This document shows positions 10,140 to 20,390 of a stretch of DNA of 64,000 bases, piece after piece. The notes under the pieces were generated by a model, which worked only from the letters and a program-made list of their open reading frames with translations, did no database searches and had not been told where the DNA came from. This DNA comes from Mesodorylaimus sp. YZB2_4. Lineage: Eukaryota > Nematoda > Enoplea > Dorylaimida > Dorylaimidae. How positions within the stretch are numbered: the first letter of the stretch is position 1; each line of letters starts with the position of its first letter. The position numbers and the translations under genes were made by a program. The stretch spans positions 162,970 through 226,969 of the forward strand of contig JASANH010001557.1 in NCBI GenBank assembly GCA_030248295.1, written 5' to 3'.

Positions 10140-11880
10140 GTGAGTCGCCCAGAGTTAGGTGTGCAAGGCCAGCGACTGACACACTAGACTGCCATCAGAA
10201 GACTGAGCCACAGCAGCTCCTTTAATCTTGTTTTGACAGTTGCTCTTATTATCTTACATCTCTCTTTTCCTGGAAATCTGGAAAGAAGCTATACAGCTGC
10301 CTTAATATTCTCCCAAGTAACTGTGCTGTACGGAAAAAAAACTTGTTATTTTTTCGAACAGAGGGCTTTTCTGAAAATCAGTCGTGGCAACGCCTACATG
10401 TTGACCAAAGTGCAAAACCGCTTTTCGCACAGCTTCGACAGCTCTTCGCTTATTATTGTTGGGGCTGCATTGGTACTCGTAGATCACCAGAGAGGTACAT
10501 ATTTCGTATCCTTGATTCTGCTATTTATTATCTAAGCGAATCGGCTCAAGACGATTTTCAGTTTTTTTTGGAAATGTTATTTCTTCGCATTTTAAATTTT
10601 CCAGCCTAATCCTTCAATTTCAGCTAGAACTTTTTAAATCTCGCGATTTAGTCTTATAGATCAAAAAAGCTAGAGTACATGATTTCTTAGGGGTCGCTAT
10701 GAAGTTTCCTTACAATTTCTGGGGCTCATTAACACGTTAAGACTCAGTTTTTTGATGGATGTTTATGTATAGTTCAAATCTCCGCTTTCTAAGCGAAAAA
10801 AATTGGAGATGTAGGAGATGCAATTACCTCTCCCTCCTTCTAGACTGTTACGCAGTTTTGTGAAAGCAGTTTTATCTGGGTTCTTTCGAAGTAATTTTTT
10901 TGCGAGCAATGCTTGGCTTGGATGTGCGCTATGTTCCGAGCGTCGTCTCGCGATCAAAGGAGGAGAGGAGACTCCCCATTTCACAGTCTGGTTACTGCAC
11001 AGTAAAAAATCAAGCATTTTCATCGAAATTCTGTGCCCCCTTTAAGTTGTTCTACAGGAGCGACGGAGGCATTCCGAAGGATGACCTGATAGGCGATCTA
11101 AATAGACATTATGTACATTATGGTGGTACATATACATATACCTTGATATACCATATGGCTTGATATTGGTGCGATATAGTTCATGAAAAGCAGCTATACC
11201 TTGACGGTTTCTGCTGATTTTTATGAACTATATCGCACCAAATGTGTCCTGTAGATTGAGCATTGAATTTAAGATGACATTAAACTGCTGTCTGGCGTTT
11301 CTCAAAAAAATGATAGATTTTTCACGTTGAGCAGGAGCTTCCAAGGAAAAATATGATAGCAGACGCCAAACCTACCTGGCCACGAGCCTCTACTGGCCAG
11401 ACTTGGCGTTTAGGGAAATAAAATTTCAGTTAAAGGTTATTGGATCTTGAACGATTCAGTCAACTGAATTTAACTGAATTTTCTGGCATTGTCGGGTCTT
11501 CTGTGAAAAGAACCCAGCCCTGAGAGTTGGAACACAAAGCTCAAAGCTTCAAACCCTGAAACCGAAACTGTCTGTGGTGAAACACAAATACTTGCAAAAA
11601 ACTTGTACTTGTAATGAGGTGCTAGTGCCTGAGTCTGCAACATGCTTTTTCCGATGTGTCCACGAGTGGCGATTTACTTTATACTTTAAAGTCTACTGAT
11701 CATGTTTGTCACAAATTGTCTTTCTGTGCCCACCAGAAGTGTTACATAGTTTCTTGTGCAAATTTTTCGACATGTAAATTTTTTCCCTGTCCTCAGACCC
11801 AGACCTCATGTAAAATTGTAAAAAAGAGAAGCTTTTATGGCGAATATGGTGTGAATACTGTAACTTTTCGCGTATAATTC
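10140..11880. other. Gap: no gene recognised; one imperfect long hairpin
   Basis: Short ORFs only. A near-perfect 29-bp inverted repeat is present at 11165-11242 (separate entry). The last 30 bp lead into the 3' splice-like site at 11886 before the lectin gene. Confidence 0.4.
11165..11242. repeat. Near-perfect inverted repeat, ~29-bp arms
   Basis: TTGGTGCGATATAGTTCAT at about 11166 pairs with ATGAACTATATCGCACCAA at about 11223-11241. Pairing extends inward through a GCAGC/GCTG foot, with a spacer of about 18 nt. It looks like a small foldback element or the remaining termini of a MITE. Confidence 0.7.
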
Positions 11881-11892
11881 TTTCAGGTGCAT

Positions 11893-13080
11893 ATGGCGTC
11901 CATCGGAAGAAATTTTGGTTTGTTCCTTTTCTGCATGATTTCTTTGGCTGATACGACTCAAGTCAATTGGTGTGATCCGCAAGCAAGTTTATCCCATCCA
12001 AAAATGGCTGTCCGCATTTCCAAGGCTATCGAGTACATAAAAAATATTTGCTACTTTGCTGTTAATGATTCATCAAGTAAAGCAATCGTACATTTTTCTA
12101 ACCTCGAAAGATTTTCACTGGATGAAGCAAGAAAAGTCTGCAATGAGTTCAATGCAACGCTGCCATCTGTACATTCCGATGATGAAAATCATTTCCTGAA
12201 AAGAGCAGGCGGTCACATCGTCCTTGGCTTACAGGTAATGTACTGTCATTTAAAAAACATTTTATCGCGATATATGGATGGCTGCAAATTGTTTATGGCG
12301 AAAGAATTACAAGAAAATTTCGTCTTGGTGGAGCGTGTTTTGGTTACCCTACTCATCAGGCTGGGAAAGGCTGTGGCTTAAGCGGGAAGGAAAAGGACAC
12401 GCTCCTTCTTGGCTGGCTTCGTTATGCTGATATGTGAGAATTTCCATGTCTAGACTATTGTAGAATCCCACTGAGACCCCGTGCAGTCCTTTAGAGATTC
12501 CGTGTGTGTGTGTGTCTTTCAAGGCCTCGATTCATTTATCAGTGATGCTGAATATACCAAAAGCAGCTAAAAGCAACTCAAAACACTCAAAAATTGTTGT
12601 TGTTGTCTCTAGGCTACTATAAAATCAAGAGCCCGGCAGTCCACTAGAAATGCCGCTGTGTGTCGTGGTTCTCTAAGGCCTTGATTCAACTCTTTTTTTC
12701 TCTTGAATCAATGATGCTGAAATACTGGAAGCAGCTGGGAGCAAATTAGAATATCCAAAAATTTTCTCCTGCAAAATTGTAAATCATGTAATATGAAGCT
12801 TCGTTTCACGCAGGCAATTCTTCCTGAAGACAACATGAACTTCGAGCGGGAAGATGGCGATGCGAATCGACCAAAAATTTTCCGTTGGGACGACAATACA
12901 ACGGCTGACTACGAACCAGAAAAGTGGTTCGCCCCAATCGGTGATCCAATTGAGGTGTTCACAGTTGTCATGGCTGAGTCTGGTTACTGGCGCACAATTA
13001 ATTCATTGGAACCGCATCTTCTCAGCAAGGCGAAAATTCTCTGCAAGCAAAATATAACATCCATGAGTGCAGGCGCTTAA
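11893..13080 (+). CDS. Secreted C-type lectin-like protein (gene 1), two exons, 202 aa
   Basis: Exons 11893-12234 and 12814-13080 join in phase 0 (donor CAG/GTAATG, acceptor TTTCACGCAG). The start is ATG 11893, six bases after a TTTCAG acceptor at 11881-11886, so the message may carry an upstream leader exon or be trans-spliced. Residues 1 to about 22 form a signal peptide (FGLFLFCMISLA), followed by VNWC. The core has C-type lectin-like landmarks: SLDEARKVCNEFNATLPSV, then DDENHFL, a VLGLQ strand at the exon border, RWDDNTTADY in the place of the usual W.D strand, and a final ILCK. The EPN/QPD calcium-sugar motifs are not seen, so sugar binding is not assured. The C-terminus ends soon after the last cysteine, without the hydrophobic tail of its paralogue. 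Its inverted paralogue lies at 15.9-16.7 kb with the same intron position. A 579-bp intron separates the exons. No symbol is assigned. Confidence 0.82.
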
Positions 13081-13330
13081 AGTTCGCATGGAAAGTTGAG
13101 AGAATTCTGGCTCTTGGTGTTTTTCTGTATCGTTTGAAATAATAAGACTTCCCAGCTTGCTTTGCTTCGATCAGGCGACGATTTTGTTTAAGAAGATTTT
13201 TCCAGAGATGATTTCTTGGTTTTTTGGTTCTTTTCCATGTGCTTCGCTTTTCAGAATAAGTTTTAATCACTCTTTTTCACAGGCAGTGTTGTTTTATGCA
13301 TAATAAGACAAAACCATGCAGTTCGGATAA

Positions 13331-13445
13331 GTTTTAGGTGAATTCGTCCCCTTCGATTCAGACTTGTTGTAATTCAACTTCGCATCCCTCTCTGAATTTT
13401 GGCTCGTTAAATTCGCATTATAACATCACTGTCTAGCGCTAGCTT
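13331..13445 (+). repeat. Inverted-duplication block, left arm
   Basis: About 115 bp at 13331-13445 match the reverse complement of 15125-15243 at roughly 80%. The shared words are GTTTTAGGTGAATTCG, ATTCAACTTCGCAT, TGAATTTTGGCTC and CATCACTGT. The block lies about 250 bp past the stop of lectin gene 1, and its mate lies about 650 bp past the stop of lectin gene 2. The two genes plus these blocks therefore look like arms of one inverted duplication. Confidence 0.8.
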
Positions 13446-15124
13446 TGTGAAATTAGTTGCCCATCCATCAATTACTACTATGTGTCCTTGGCATTGCGTC
13501 TCATTTCCAAACTAATTTGACTCTTTACACACTTTAATTTCTAAAATTGTTATTGTAACTTGATCATACACATCTTTGCTTCATGTTGGTTACTTAAGCC
13601 TGTTCATATTCTCCCGTTTTTGTGTTTATCAAATTTCTCATATATTCAGTATTTTGCTTCCCTTCACCCAAGAATTTTTTAAAACCTTTCGTTTGAAGCC
13701 CTTTCCTAGGTTTAGAGAACCTATTCCTTTTGTAGAATCGACCGATTCAAGGCTCCAAGATGATAAATAGTGCAACCAGAATCCGAATGAGAAGGTTCAT
13801 GATAGACGAACCGAAACCAAAGCTTCATAAAGCATGAAAAAAAAACTGTTTTTCCAAAAAATCTTGACTTTTTAAAGAGAGGGCTTCTGAGAGACTCGAT
13901 TCATATGGAATGTGCTCGGCCCGATCTGAATGTGTCGAAATACTAGAAATCAATAATCAAATACTTGGTTCATCCAGCATTAGGCCATGTCCGCTACAAC
14001 ACTCCTGATCCAATTCGACCCCAAACCCATACTGCATTATTATGCTTCTCGTTTGATAACCTCAAGAGTCACTCAAGACTCTATCATAACACTAAAAAGC
14101 ATAGCGTTAGTGTAGTCTTGTCGTGTCGGTCAGCAAATTTAAAAAAAGGAGGATCTACAGTACGTGCGGCTAACATAAACTGCACCCACCATGTATGGCT
14201 TACAAAAATATTCCGCCCGCTGGTGATATTTGTGTGAAAATTCAGTTACCCAAGCTAAAGTTAAAATTACCCCTAGAATAAAAAGTTAGGCTCGGGAACT
14301 GAATGTTGTCGATTCGTGGCATACTTTCTACCAAATTTTGTGCTTATTTTATTCCATAAGATCGAAAACGCTGTTGAATAGCGGAAAAAAACTAAAAAAA
14401 ATAGTTTCTACCTTTTTTTACCAATGTCGATGAAAATCGTTGCGGTTACAGTACTCTGCTATCTTTCGCATCGCAGGTGACAGCGCGCGAAATGTAATTC
14501 AACTTTCTTCGGAAATTTGATTCTCGCATTTTTTATAAAAATGGTACGAGTCTGAGCAAAATGGAGCACTTATTTTACGAAGGGACCGCAAATTATTAGA
14601 ATTTGGCCATGGTGAAAATGCCAACTTCAAATATTTAGCGCATTTTTGTTTCTTTCTTGTCGAATATTAGACGAATAAAGTTCTCCGCTTACCATTAAAC
14701 GTCTGCTTGGCTCGGCCAAACAGGCAACAACCGTGCCTTTTGATAACGCACGGGAATGACCCAATTTTTAACCGTCCCTCTTTTGACCCACGCTGAAAAT
14801 AGTGTCAAGTAGTGCGAATGTAAAGCTAACTTGCGAATAAGTAAACTTCATGAAAATGAATGTGATTCCATGTGCAAATATATGATTTTATTGACTGCTT
14901 CTGTAATCTTCCCCCAGCGCCTAGTGAAGTAAGGGTCTTTACTTTGAAAATATTTTAACCGTGAACCATATTGCTTGAATAAATTCCAGGTGGGGTATAA
15001 AATGTCCTGCTTCATACTCATCTGTGAGCAGTCATATGGCGATCATATAACTGGCTATGATGGCAGCACTTTTTTTTGACTGAAGACACCTTTAAATTTC
15101 CTATTCTCATTCTTCCTCAGCCCC
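13446..15124. other. Spacer between the inverted lectin arms; no gene recognised
   Basis: AT-rich with short ORFs only. One stretch at 13867-13915 (GAGAGACTCGATTCATATGG) resembles 16654-16700 (GAGAGACTCGACCCATATCG) in direct orientation, a short dispersed repeat. Nothing else recognised. Confidence 0.4.
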
Positions 15125-15243
15125 GTAAATTAGCACTATACAGTGATGCTATAAGGCGAATTTAAAGGAGCCAAAATTCAGTAAGGTATGCGAAGTTGAA
15201 TAACACCGAGACTGAATCAGAGGAAACGAATTCACCTAAAACC
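15125..15243 (-). repeat. Inverted-duplication block, right arm
   Basis: Reverse-complement partner of 13331-13445. It sits downstream of lectin gene 2 in that gene's orientation, as its mate sits downstream of gene 1. It may be conserved 3' flanking DNA carried along when the gene was duplicated. Confidence 0.8.
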
Positions 15244-15890
15244 AGTTCTGTAAAACGGAAAGAACTGGACCACAGGCTCGCGTGCATAGAACAGTTGGGT
15301 TCACATTTGGAATTTTAATGCTATCGCGGAAATGATAGTTTCATTGAATTCCTCTCATCAGACTTGACTGTCTTGCAAAGTATTCTGTTTTATAATTTCC
15401 AATTCAAAAAATGGCGATCTAACCTTGATGCGCAGACTAACAGACCGTTATGTTTATCGACGCCAACTTGAAATCTTGCCGAACTGAATCAATAACAACA
15501 GATTTCCTACTCAACAGACCACCTGAATATGCTGCCTAGAAAACACTCTGTGGTATAAAGTGCTGGAAGAACTACGTAGGAAAAATTAGCCCATTTACTC
15601 GCTCCGCTTGTATTCGACTAGAAAAGTATTGCGACTCACATCAATTACACAGGTGGCAGAACTCCGTGTATCTGGGATTTGGACACTTTTCAGGTGAGAT
15701 TTTTCGCAGTTTCATGACGCGGGCCTGTAAACCTACGCTGTTATTCTATACTTGCAATTTTATTGTTACATCCAAACAGCAATTCTGATTTTAGAAAAAA
15801 AGAAAAATTGAAAGTTAAATCCAGCAAAACCCAATCATTTTTCGCCAAGAATGCTTTCTGTCGAAAGGACTCAGCCAAATCAACAAATTA

Positions 15891-16681
15891 TTAGGTGAAA
15901 ACTTTGAAGATGATTACAGCACAAGCTATAACTAAAACGCTGATGACCTTGGCGCTCGCGCATGATTTTTGCTTGCACATTATATTTAAATTCTCGAAGA
16001 ACTCCCGCTTAGTCGTGCTCACAGTACGCCACTCTCCCGATTTGGGCAATAGAAGGGTGTTAAGATCCTTGTCTTGACTAGTCGCTGGCCACCAAATTTC
16101 TGGCTTGTAAAAGTCGGTTTCTGTGCCGTCGTCCCATTTGATAATTTTTGGTTTTGTTTCATCCAAGCCTCCTCGTAGTCTTTCGGGAAGTTGAGATTGA
16201 GGCATCTCAGCCTGCAAACAGACACGCAAGAAAAAGGATATCGAGCCAAACTATTATCGAAGCACGATTACTGCACCTCCAGGCCGAGGACAACGTATCC
16301 ACCAGTCTCCTGCAAGAACGTTTGTTCGCCAGGGGTTTCCACTGATGGCAATGTTGCAAAAAACTCTTTGCAGATTTTTCTCGCATTCTCGATTGAAAAT
16401 CTGATGGACTCTTGGGTTAGCGAGATGGAATGCTTTTTCATGTCACGAACTCGGAAATAAAACACACGATCAGTGAATGAGAGTGTTTTCACGATTCGGT
16501 CAGCTAATTCTGGGCGAGACGCTACGCCTTCATTGCTGCACCAATTCACAGCTTCACTTATTCCAATCAATAAAAGGAAGGCCAACGTAACGTTGAAAAC
16601 AGTTGTGGCGCTCACTGAACAAAAGCAATGGTGTCGAGAAACAAAGGTGGTGAGAGGGTGTTTCCGAGAGACTCGACCCAT
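15891..16681 (-). CDS. C-type lectin-like protein (gene 2) with C-terminal hydrophobic tail
   Basis: Exon 2 is 16211-15891; the preceding exon ends at 16277. The 65-bp intron (donor GAG/GTGCAG, acceptor TTTGCAG) sits at exactly the same place and phase (0) as in gene 1, after VLGLE. Core landmarks match gene 1: VNWC after the signal, ARKICKEFFATLPSV, KIIKWDDGT, and a final IMCK. A hydrophobic stretch follows the last cysteine (VISVLVIACAVIIF), so this paralogue may be membrane- or GPI-anchored where gene 1 is not. The start is unsure. An in-frame ATG lies at 16681, but a good acceptor (TTTTGTTCAG) at 16615-16624 precedes bases TG AGC GCC. A first exon ending in A would create a split ATG followed at once by a perfect signal peptide (TLAFLLLIGIS). 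I favour that, with the first exon unseen. Confidence 0.78.
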
Positions 16682-16689
16682 ATCGAATA

Positions 16690-18637
16690 TACTTGGATCC
16701 AGGGCATGAGCTACGTCTTTTTGTGCTCGACCCACGCTCCCCTTACTTGAAATCGCGTTATGGCAGAGCCCCTCTCCCCTCGTGCCCACGACGTCATATC
16801 TGTATGGACCCCGTGAGAAATGAGCATCGCTAAAAGATACTATGCAGGATGATGACAAAACATGTGATAATGCGCAAGTTTTAACATCGGATTAAAGCCT
16901 GGGAAATTTTTTTAAGCTAAGCTTGTGTATAAAAGTATTGACTGAACAGTAAGTATAATTTTGAGCTTGCTGAAATGTCAAAGATTATGCATCATCTGAG
17001 TTACCAAAAAGTTACCTCTGGCGTTCGTGGCGCTCTATATCTTTCTAGACATGGCATTGTCCTCCTCTTTTCCTACTTGCACCTTCTCTGATGAGCTTAA
17101 ACAGATTGAAGTCAAGCGCTGGACAAGCGGCCGTGCTGTATAAAAATTTGATAAGGATCTTTTTGCAATGCAAATCATCGGCGAGAGTATCATAATCGAG
17201 TCTGCTGTTATAAAGCTACGGGCGCCGTCGGGCGCATGCGGGTCCAGCCTTCTAAGAGCTGCATGGTGCCAATTTGAAATGAATAAGTTGTTAGACTGTT
17301 GGAGGCGAGTCGAAGCGTGGTTATAGCAATGGAAATGATCCGATGGCCCTAATAGACATGCAATACCCAAGCCCACGCTTCTTGTTGAGGCATGTATTAA
17401 GTGGGCCATAAAGAATGACCCTCACACAAAAGGTTAGTTTTTTTTGAAAGTAGTCGCGTTGTAAACTTTACATCAACACAGACAGATAGAGCATTCAATT
17501 CTGCATTGGGCAGTCCATCCCTCTGTAGACATGCAATACGCGAGCCCGCGCATTTTCTGATGGCATGTAGTAAAGCCAGAAGAAGGAAGAATTCTAGGCT
17601 TTATGGATGCTTTTGAATAAGGAGCAAGGCACGCTGAATAAGCAGCGGAATCGTTTAGGGAAGAGCACACAAAAAGGCAAATACCAGCCTTATTGTCTCC
17701 TGATCACATCAGCTCAATAATAAATATATTCACAGTATATACAGTATAAGCTGGGGTTAGCTGTACCGACTTCTAGATCGTGCCCGTACCCGTACCTGGT
17801 ACAGTCCCGTGCTATACCCGTGCCAAGAAAATATTTCATCTCGTCAGATTTAAAAATTGGAAACTTGTTCCGAGACGCCAGCTGTTTTCGAGATTGGATG
17901 AAGGTTTTGACTTTTTTTGACCTTGCATATACATAAATGCGTCCAACTGGCCCCTATGAGAAGCAATTGTGGTGAGGACATTCGAGCGTCGTGTACTTTT
18001 AGTGTAAGCAATTGCGTCCGCTTGAGCGCGCGTAGTTTGTAAGTTGCACTCACAGCGCGCCAGCGTCAGGCTCATTGTTAGTGTTATTATCGCATTCGCT
18101 GAGTTCAGTCGTCTTCAATTAAATCGATTGCTATGTCTTAATGCTTTTTCCCTACCTTGCTATCCACAAAAGCCAAGGTTTCGTATGTAAGTGATAAGTG
18201 GACCTCCTCACACAATGAGTGTATTCACCACTAAATGTTGGACAAAACATTACAAAAACCATGTTGGGTGTACCAGCGTACTTTTAGCGCAATACCCATA
18301 CTGCGCCATACCTACCCAGGTTACCCAAAATGGTGCGGTTAACGCTGGCACAGTTGACCCTGGAATGTGTGTCAGTTTTCAATCGAAAAAATGAAACCAA
18401 AACTCAGGCACTCTCTATTGCTTTACATACTTTATATGCTGTATAGCCAATTTTACACTGAAGTTTGCAACATTAATCGTATCTAATCCATTATCGCTCA
18501 GTCCTGACGTGAGTGTGCCAGTGAAAAAAGGTGCAGTTTTCCAACAACAAAAAGAACAACCAAGAAAAATCCGAAAAAGCGCAGCGGTGATGCGTAGAGT
18601 TTTTCAGATACCGTTCTTGTTAATGCAAACATTTCAG
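16690..18637. other. Gap: no gene recognised, one local duplication
   Basis: A direct repeat of about 55 bp is present at 17350-17405 and 17526-17580 (shared AGACATGCAATAC.C.AGCCC.CGC). CCGTAC-type low-complexity sequence lies at 17780-17820. No coding similarity seen. The first exon(s) of the gene whose last exon starts at 18638 should lie here if that gene is complete, but I cannot place them. Confidence 0.4.
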
Positions 18638-19197
18638 GACGCCATATAACAAACATCACGGCTGAACTTGACAAATGGTATTAAAAAATTATTACGACAT
18701 GGGTTGAAGAGAAGGTGAAGCGTTTCCACGGAACAAACATTAACGTGAATGACATTAAAAAAGAGCTATCTCAAGAGTACCCATTCGCGCAATGGTTCGT
18801 CATGTATCACAACTTAGGCCACGAGTCATCAATAGTATCACGCCATCAAGGAGTTAAGATCTCTCCGAGCGGTCCAGGAACGATGAATGTTATCTGGTGC
18901 GAACCACTTTTGGGGAAAATGACAAGGAAATCAATGAATAAGCAACTCAAAGAAATGGCCAGAGTGGATTTCTCGGCGTATAAAACCTACTGCGCCGCCT
19001 TCGCACACAAAGATGTTCATAAGGCCAATGCATATTTGGAAAGCTGGAATCAGATCTATAGAAGCTCCACCGGGGTGATGCTTTTTTTTGCATCCACGGT
19101 TACACCCCAAGTATTCGAGCATGCGGGTGTGACAGAATGTACCGATTATGTTGAGGAAGTGTGCGGAGAGAATATTCATCGCGTTCTGACAGTTTAA
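18638..19197 (+). pseudogene. Terminal exon related to the 28.6 kb gene, with one in-frame stop
   Basis: A clean acceptor (AACATTTCAG, ending 18637) opens a frame that reads to TAA at 19195-19197, about 185 residues. The frame contains one TAA at 18682-18684. After it, the pattern DIKKELSQEYPFAQWFVMY.. then a strand region ending NVIWCEP matches the second exon of the gene at 28.6-30.2 kb (VIRNMLQKKYGIFAPNWLVV.. then VYAAWGPD). I infer a family member. The remainder (Cys at several positions, FAHKDVHKANAYLE) has no match that I know. There is no ATG near the exon start, so an upstream exon is required. The single stop makes this either a recent pseudogene or a sequence error. Confidence 0.5.
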
Positions 19198-19199
19198 AA

Positions 19200-19945
19200 T
19201 ATCTGCAGCTGCAAGCGAACTCAGAAATAAAATTCCAGTATTTATTTTGTCGCCAAGGCGCAGTGGAACTTGGTTAGGGGGCGACAAGGGGCAGAGTTTT
19301 GTGTCATTAGAACAGACTGCTCAGCTCAACTCACAACGACGTTATGATAGGGCTCTTCCCCTTCCTTCACTTACGATCAGATCAGGCCACACCGCACGAT
19401 CACAAGAGGTTTAACAAGAAGTATTCTCGACCTCACGGCACCAACAACAAGATATGCACTTTTCCATGTCTTCTTTCCTTCTCTTACACGTGCCAGACTG
19501 GCGCCATTTTCTACTTGCAACCACCAACATCAAATAAACTTTTTCGTAATAAGAAGTACCTTAGTCTAGAAGGCACCCCTTCTTGACACTCGCAAGGCCA
19601 GAACGTACTGCAGGCGAGCGCCGCCAACCCTGGGTCTAAAATATGGATCTCACCCTCACATAAGTAAGCTCCCAAATCAGCTCAACATCACACCAGCACC
19701 AGCAAGAACTTCACGCTATACCTAATACTAATATTAGAGGTGCTACTATCACCACCTTGAAAAAGAGTTCAATCAAAAAAGAAAACGAAGCGTTAATTCA
19801 TATGTTAATTCAACTTGATTTTGGAAATATTGCACTCTGCTACCAATATTTCAAAACCCCAAGCATTCACTCTTCAGTGCGGCAGTGGAGAAATACGGCG
19901 TATTCCAAACTTATTTGTGCGTAAGCAAGATTTGAACTTTCACCC
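19200..19945. other. Gap: no gene recognised
   Basis: 3' flank of the previous exon and unassigned sequence. ORFs are short and without motifs. Confidence 0.4.
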
Positions 19946-20390
19946 ACAAGGGAGAATCGCTAACCATTAAGTCGAACTTTGGGGAACCAAAAATTGTAAC
20001 ACGTCCCTGGGTGCAAAAGCTCTGTGCAAAATATTAGAGGCGTCTGGCAAACTGGTCAGCAATGGTCAGCGTCTAAAGTCCTGAAGTTTTGTGTGGTAAC
20101 GGACCTGAGCGTTGAGGAAAACATGCAGAGTTCTTTCCAAACTCGGTTTTTTGGTTCCGAGTTTCGAGTTTACGCTCCCAATAGTCTCGTTCTTAAAATT
20201 TTCCAGGAAAAACACTTTAAAAATCCAGTAGAACTGAAAAATTTCACTATACTCTAAGCGCTGACCACTGACCAGTTGGCCCGACGCCTCTAATACTGTA
20301 TTTTGCACAGAACTTTCTTTCGCACCCAGGAACATGATACAATTTTTGATTTTGCAAAGTTTGACTCGACGGTTGCCGATGTTGCCTTGT
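19946..20390. mobile_element. Long-TIR MITE family M1, copy 1 (complete)
   Basis: The left end starts ACAAGGGAGAATCGCTAACC and the right end is the complement of ACAAGGCAACATCGGCAACC. Long imperfect terminal inverted repeats of about 130 bp continue inward through AAAAATTGTA, GGTGCAAAAG, TCTGTGCAAAATATTAGAGG and CTGG..AACTGGTCAG. There is no coding capacity. The same ends and inner words occur at 23982, 37971 and 44653. The mobilising transposase is not evident in this window. Confidence 0.85.

Noticed and set aside
12485-12515. GTGTGTGT run in lectin gene 1 intron
   Set aside because: A very short dinucleotide run with no further significance.
16268-16858. Full 196-codon minus-strand ORF as the N-terminus of lectin gene 2
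   Set aside because: The first 60 residues before the acceptor at 16615 do not look like coding sequence for a secreted protein; only the part after it aligns with gene 1.
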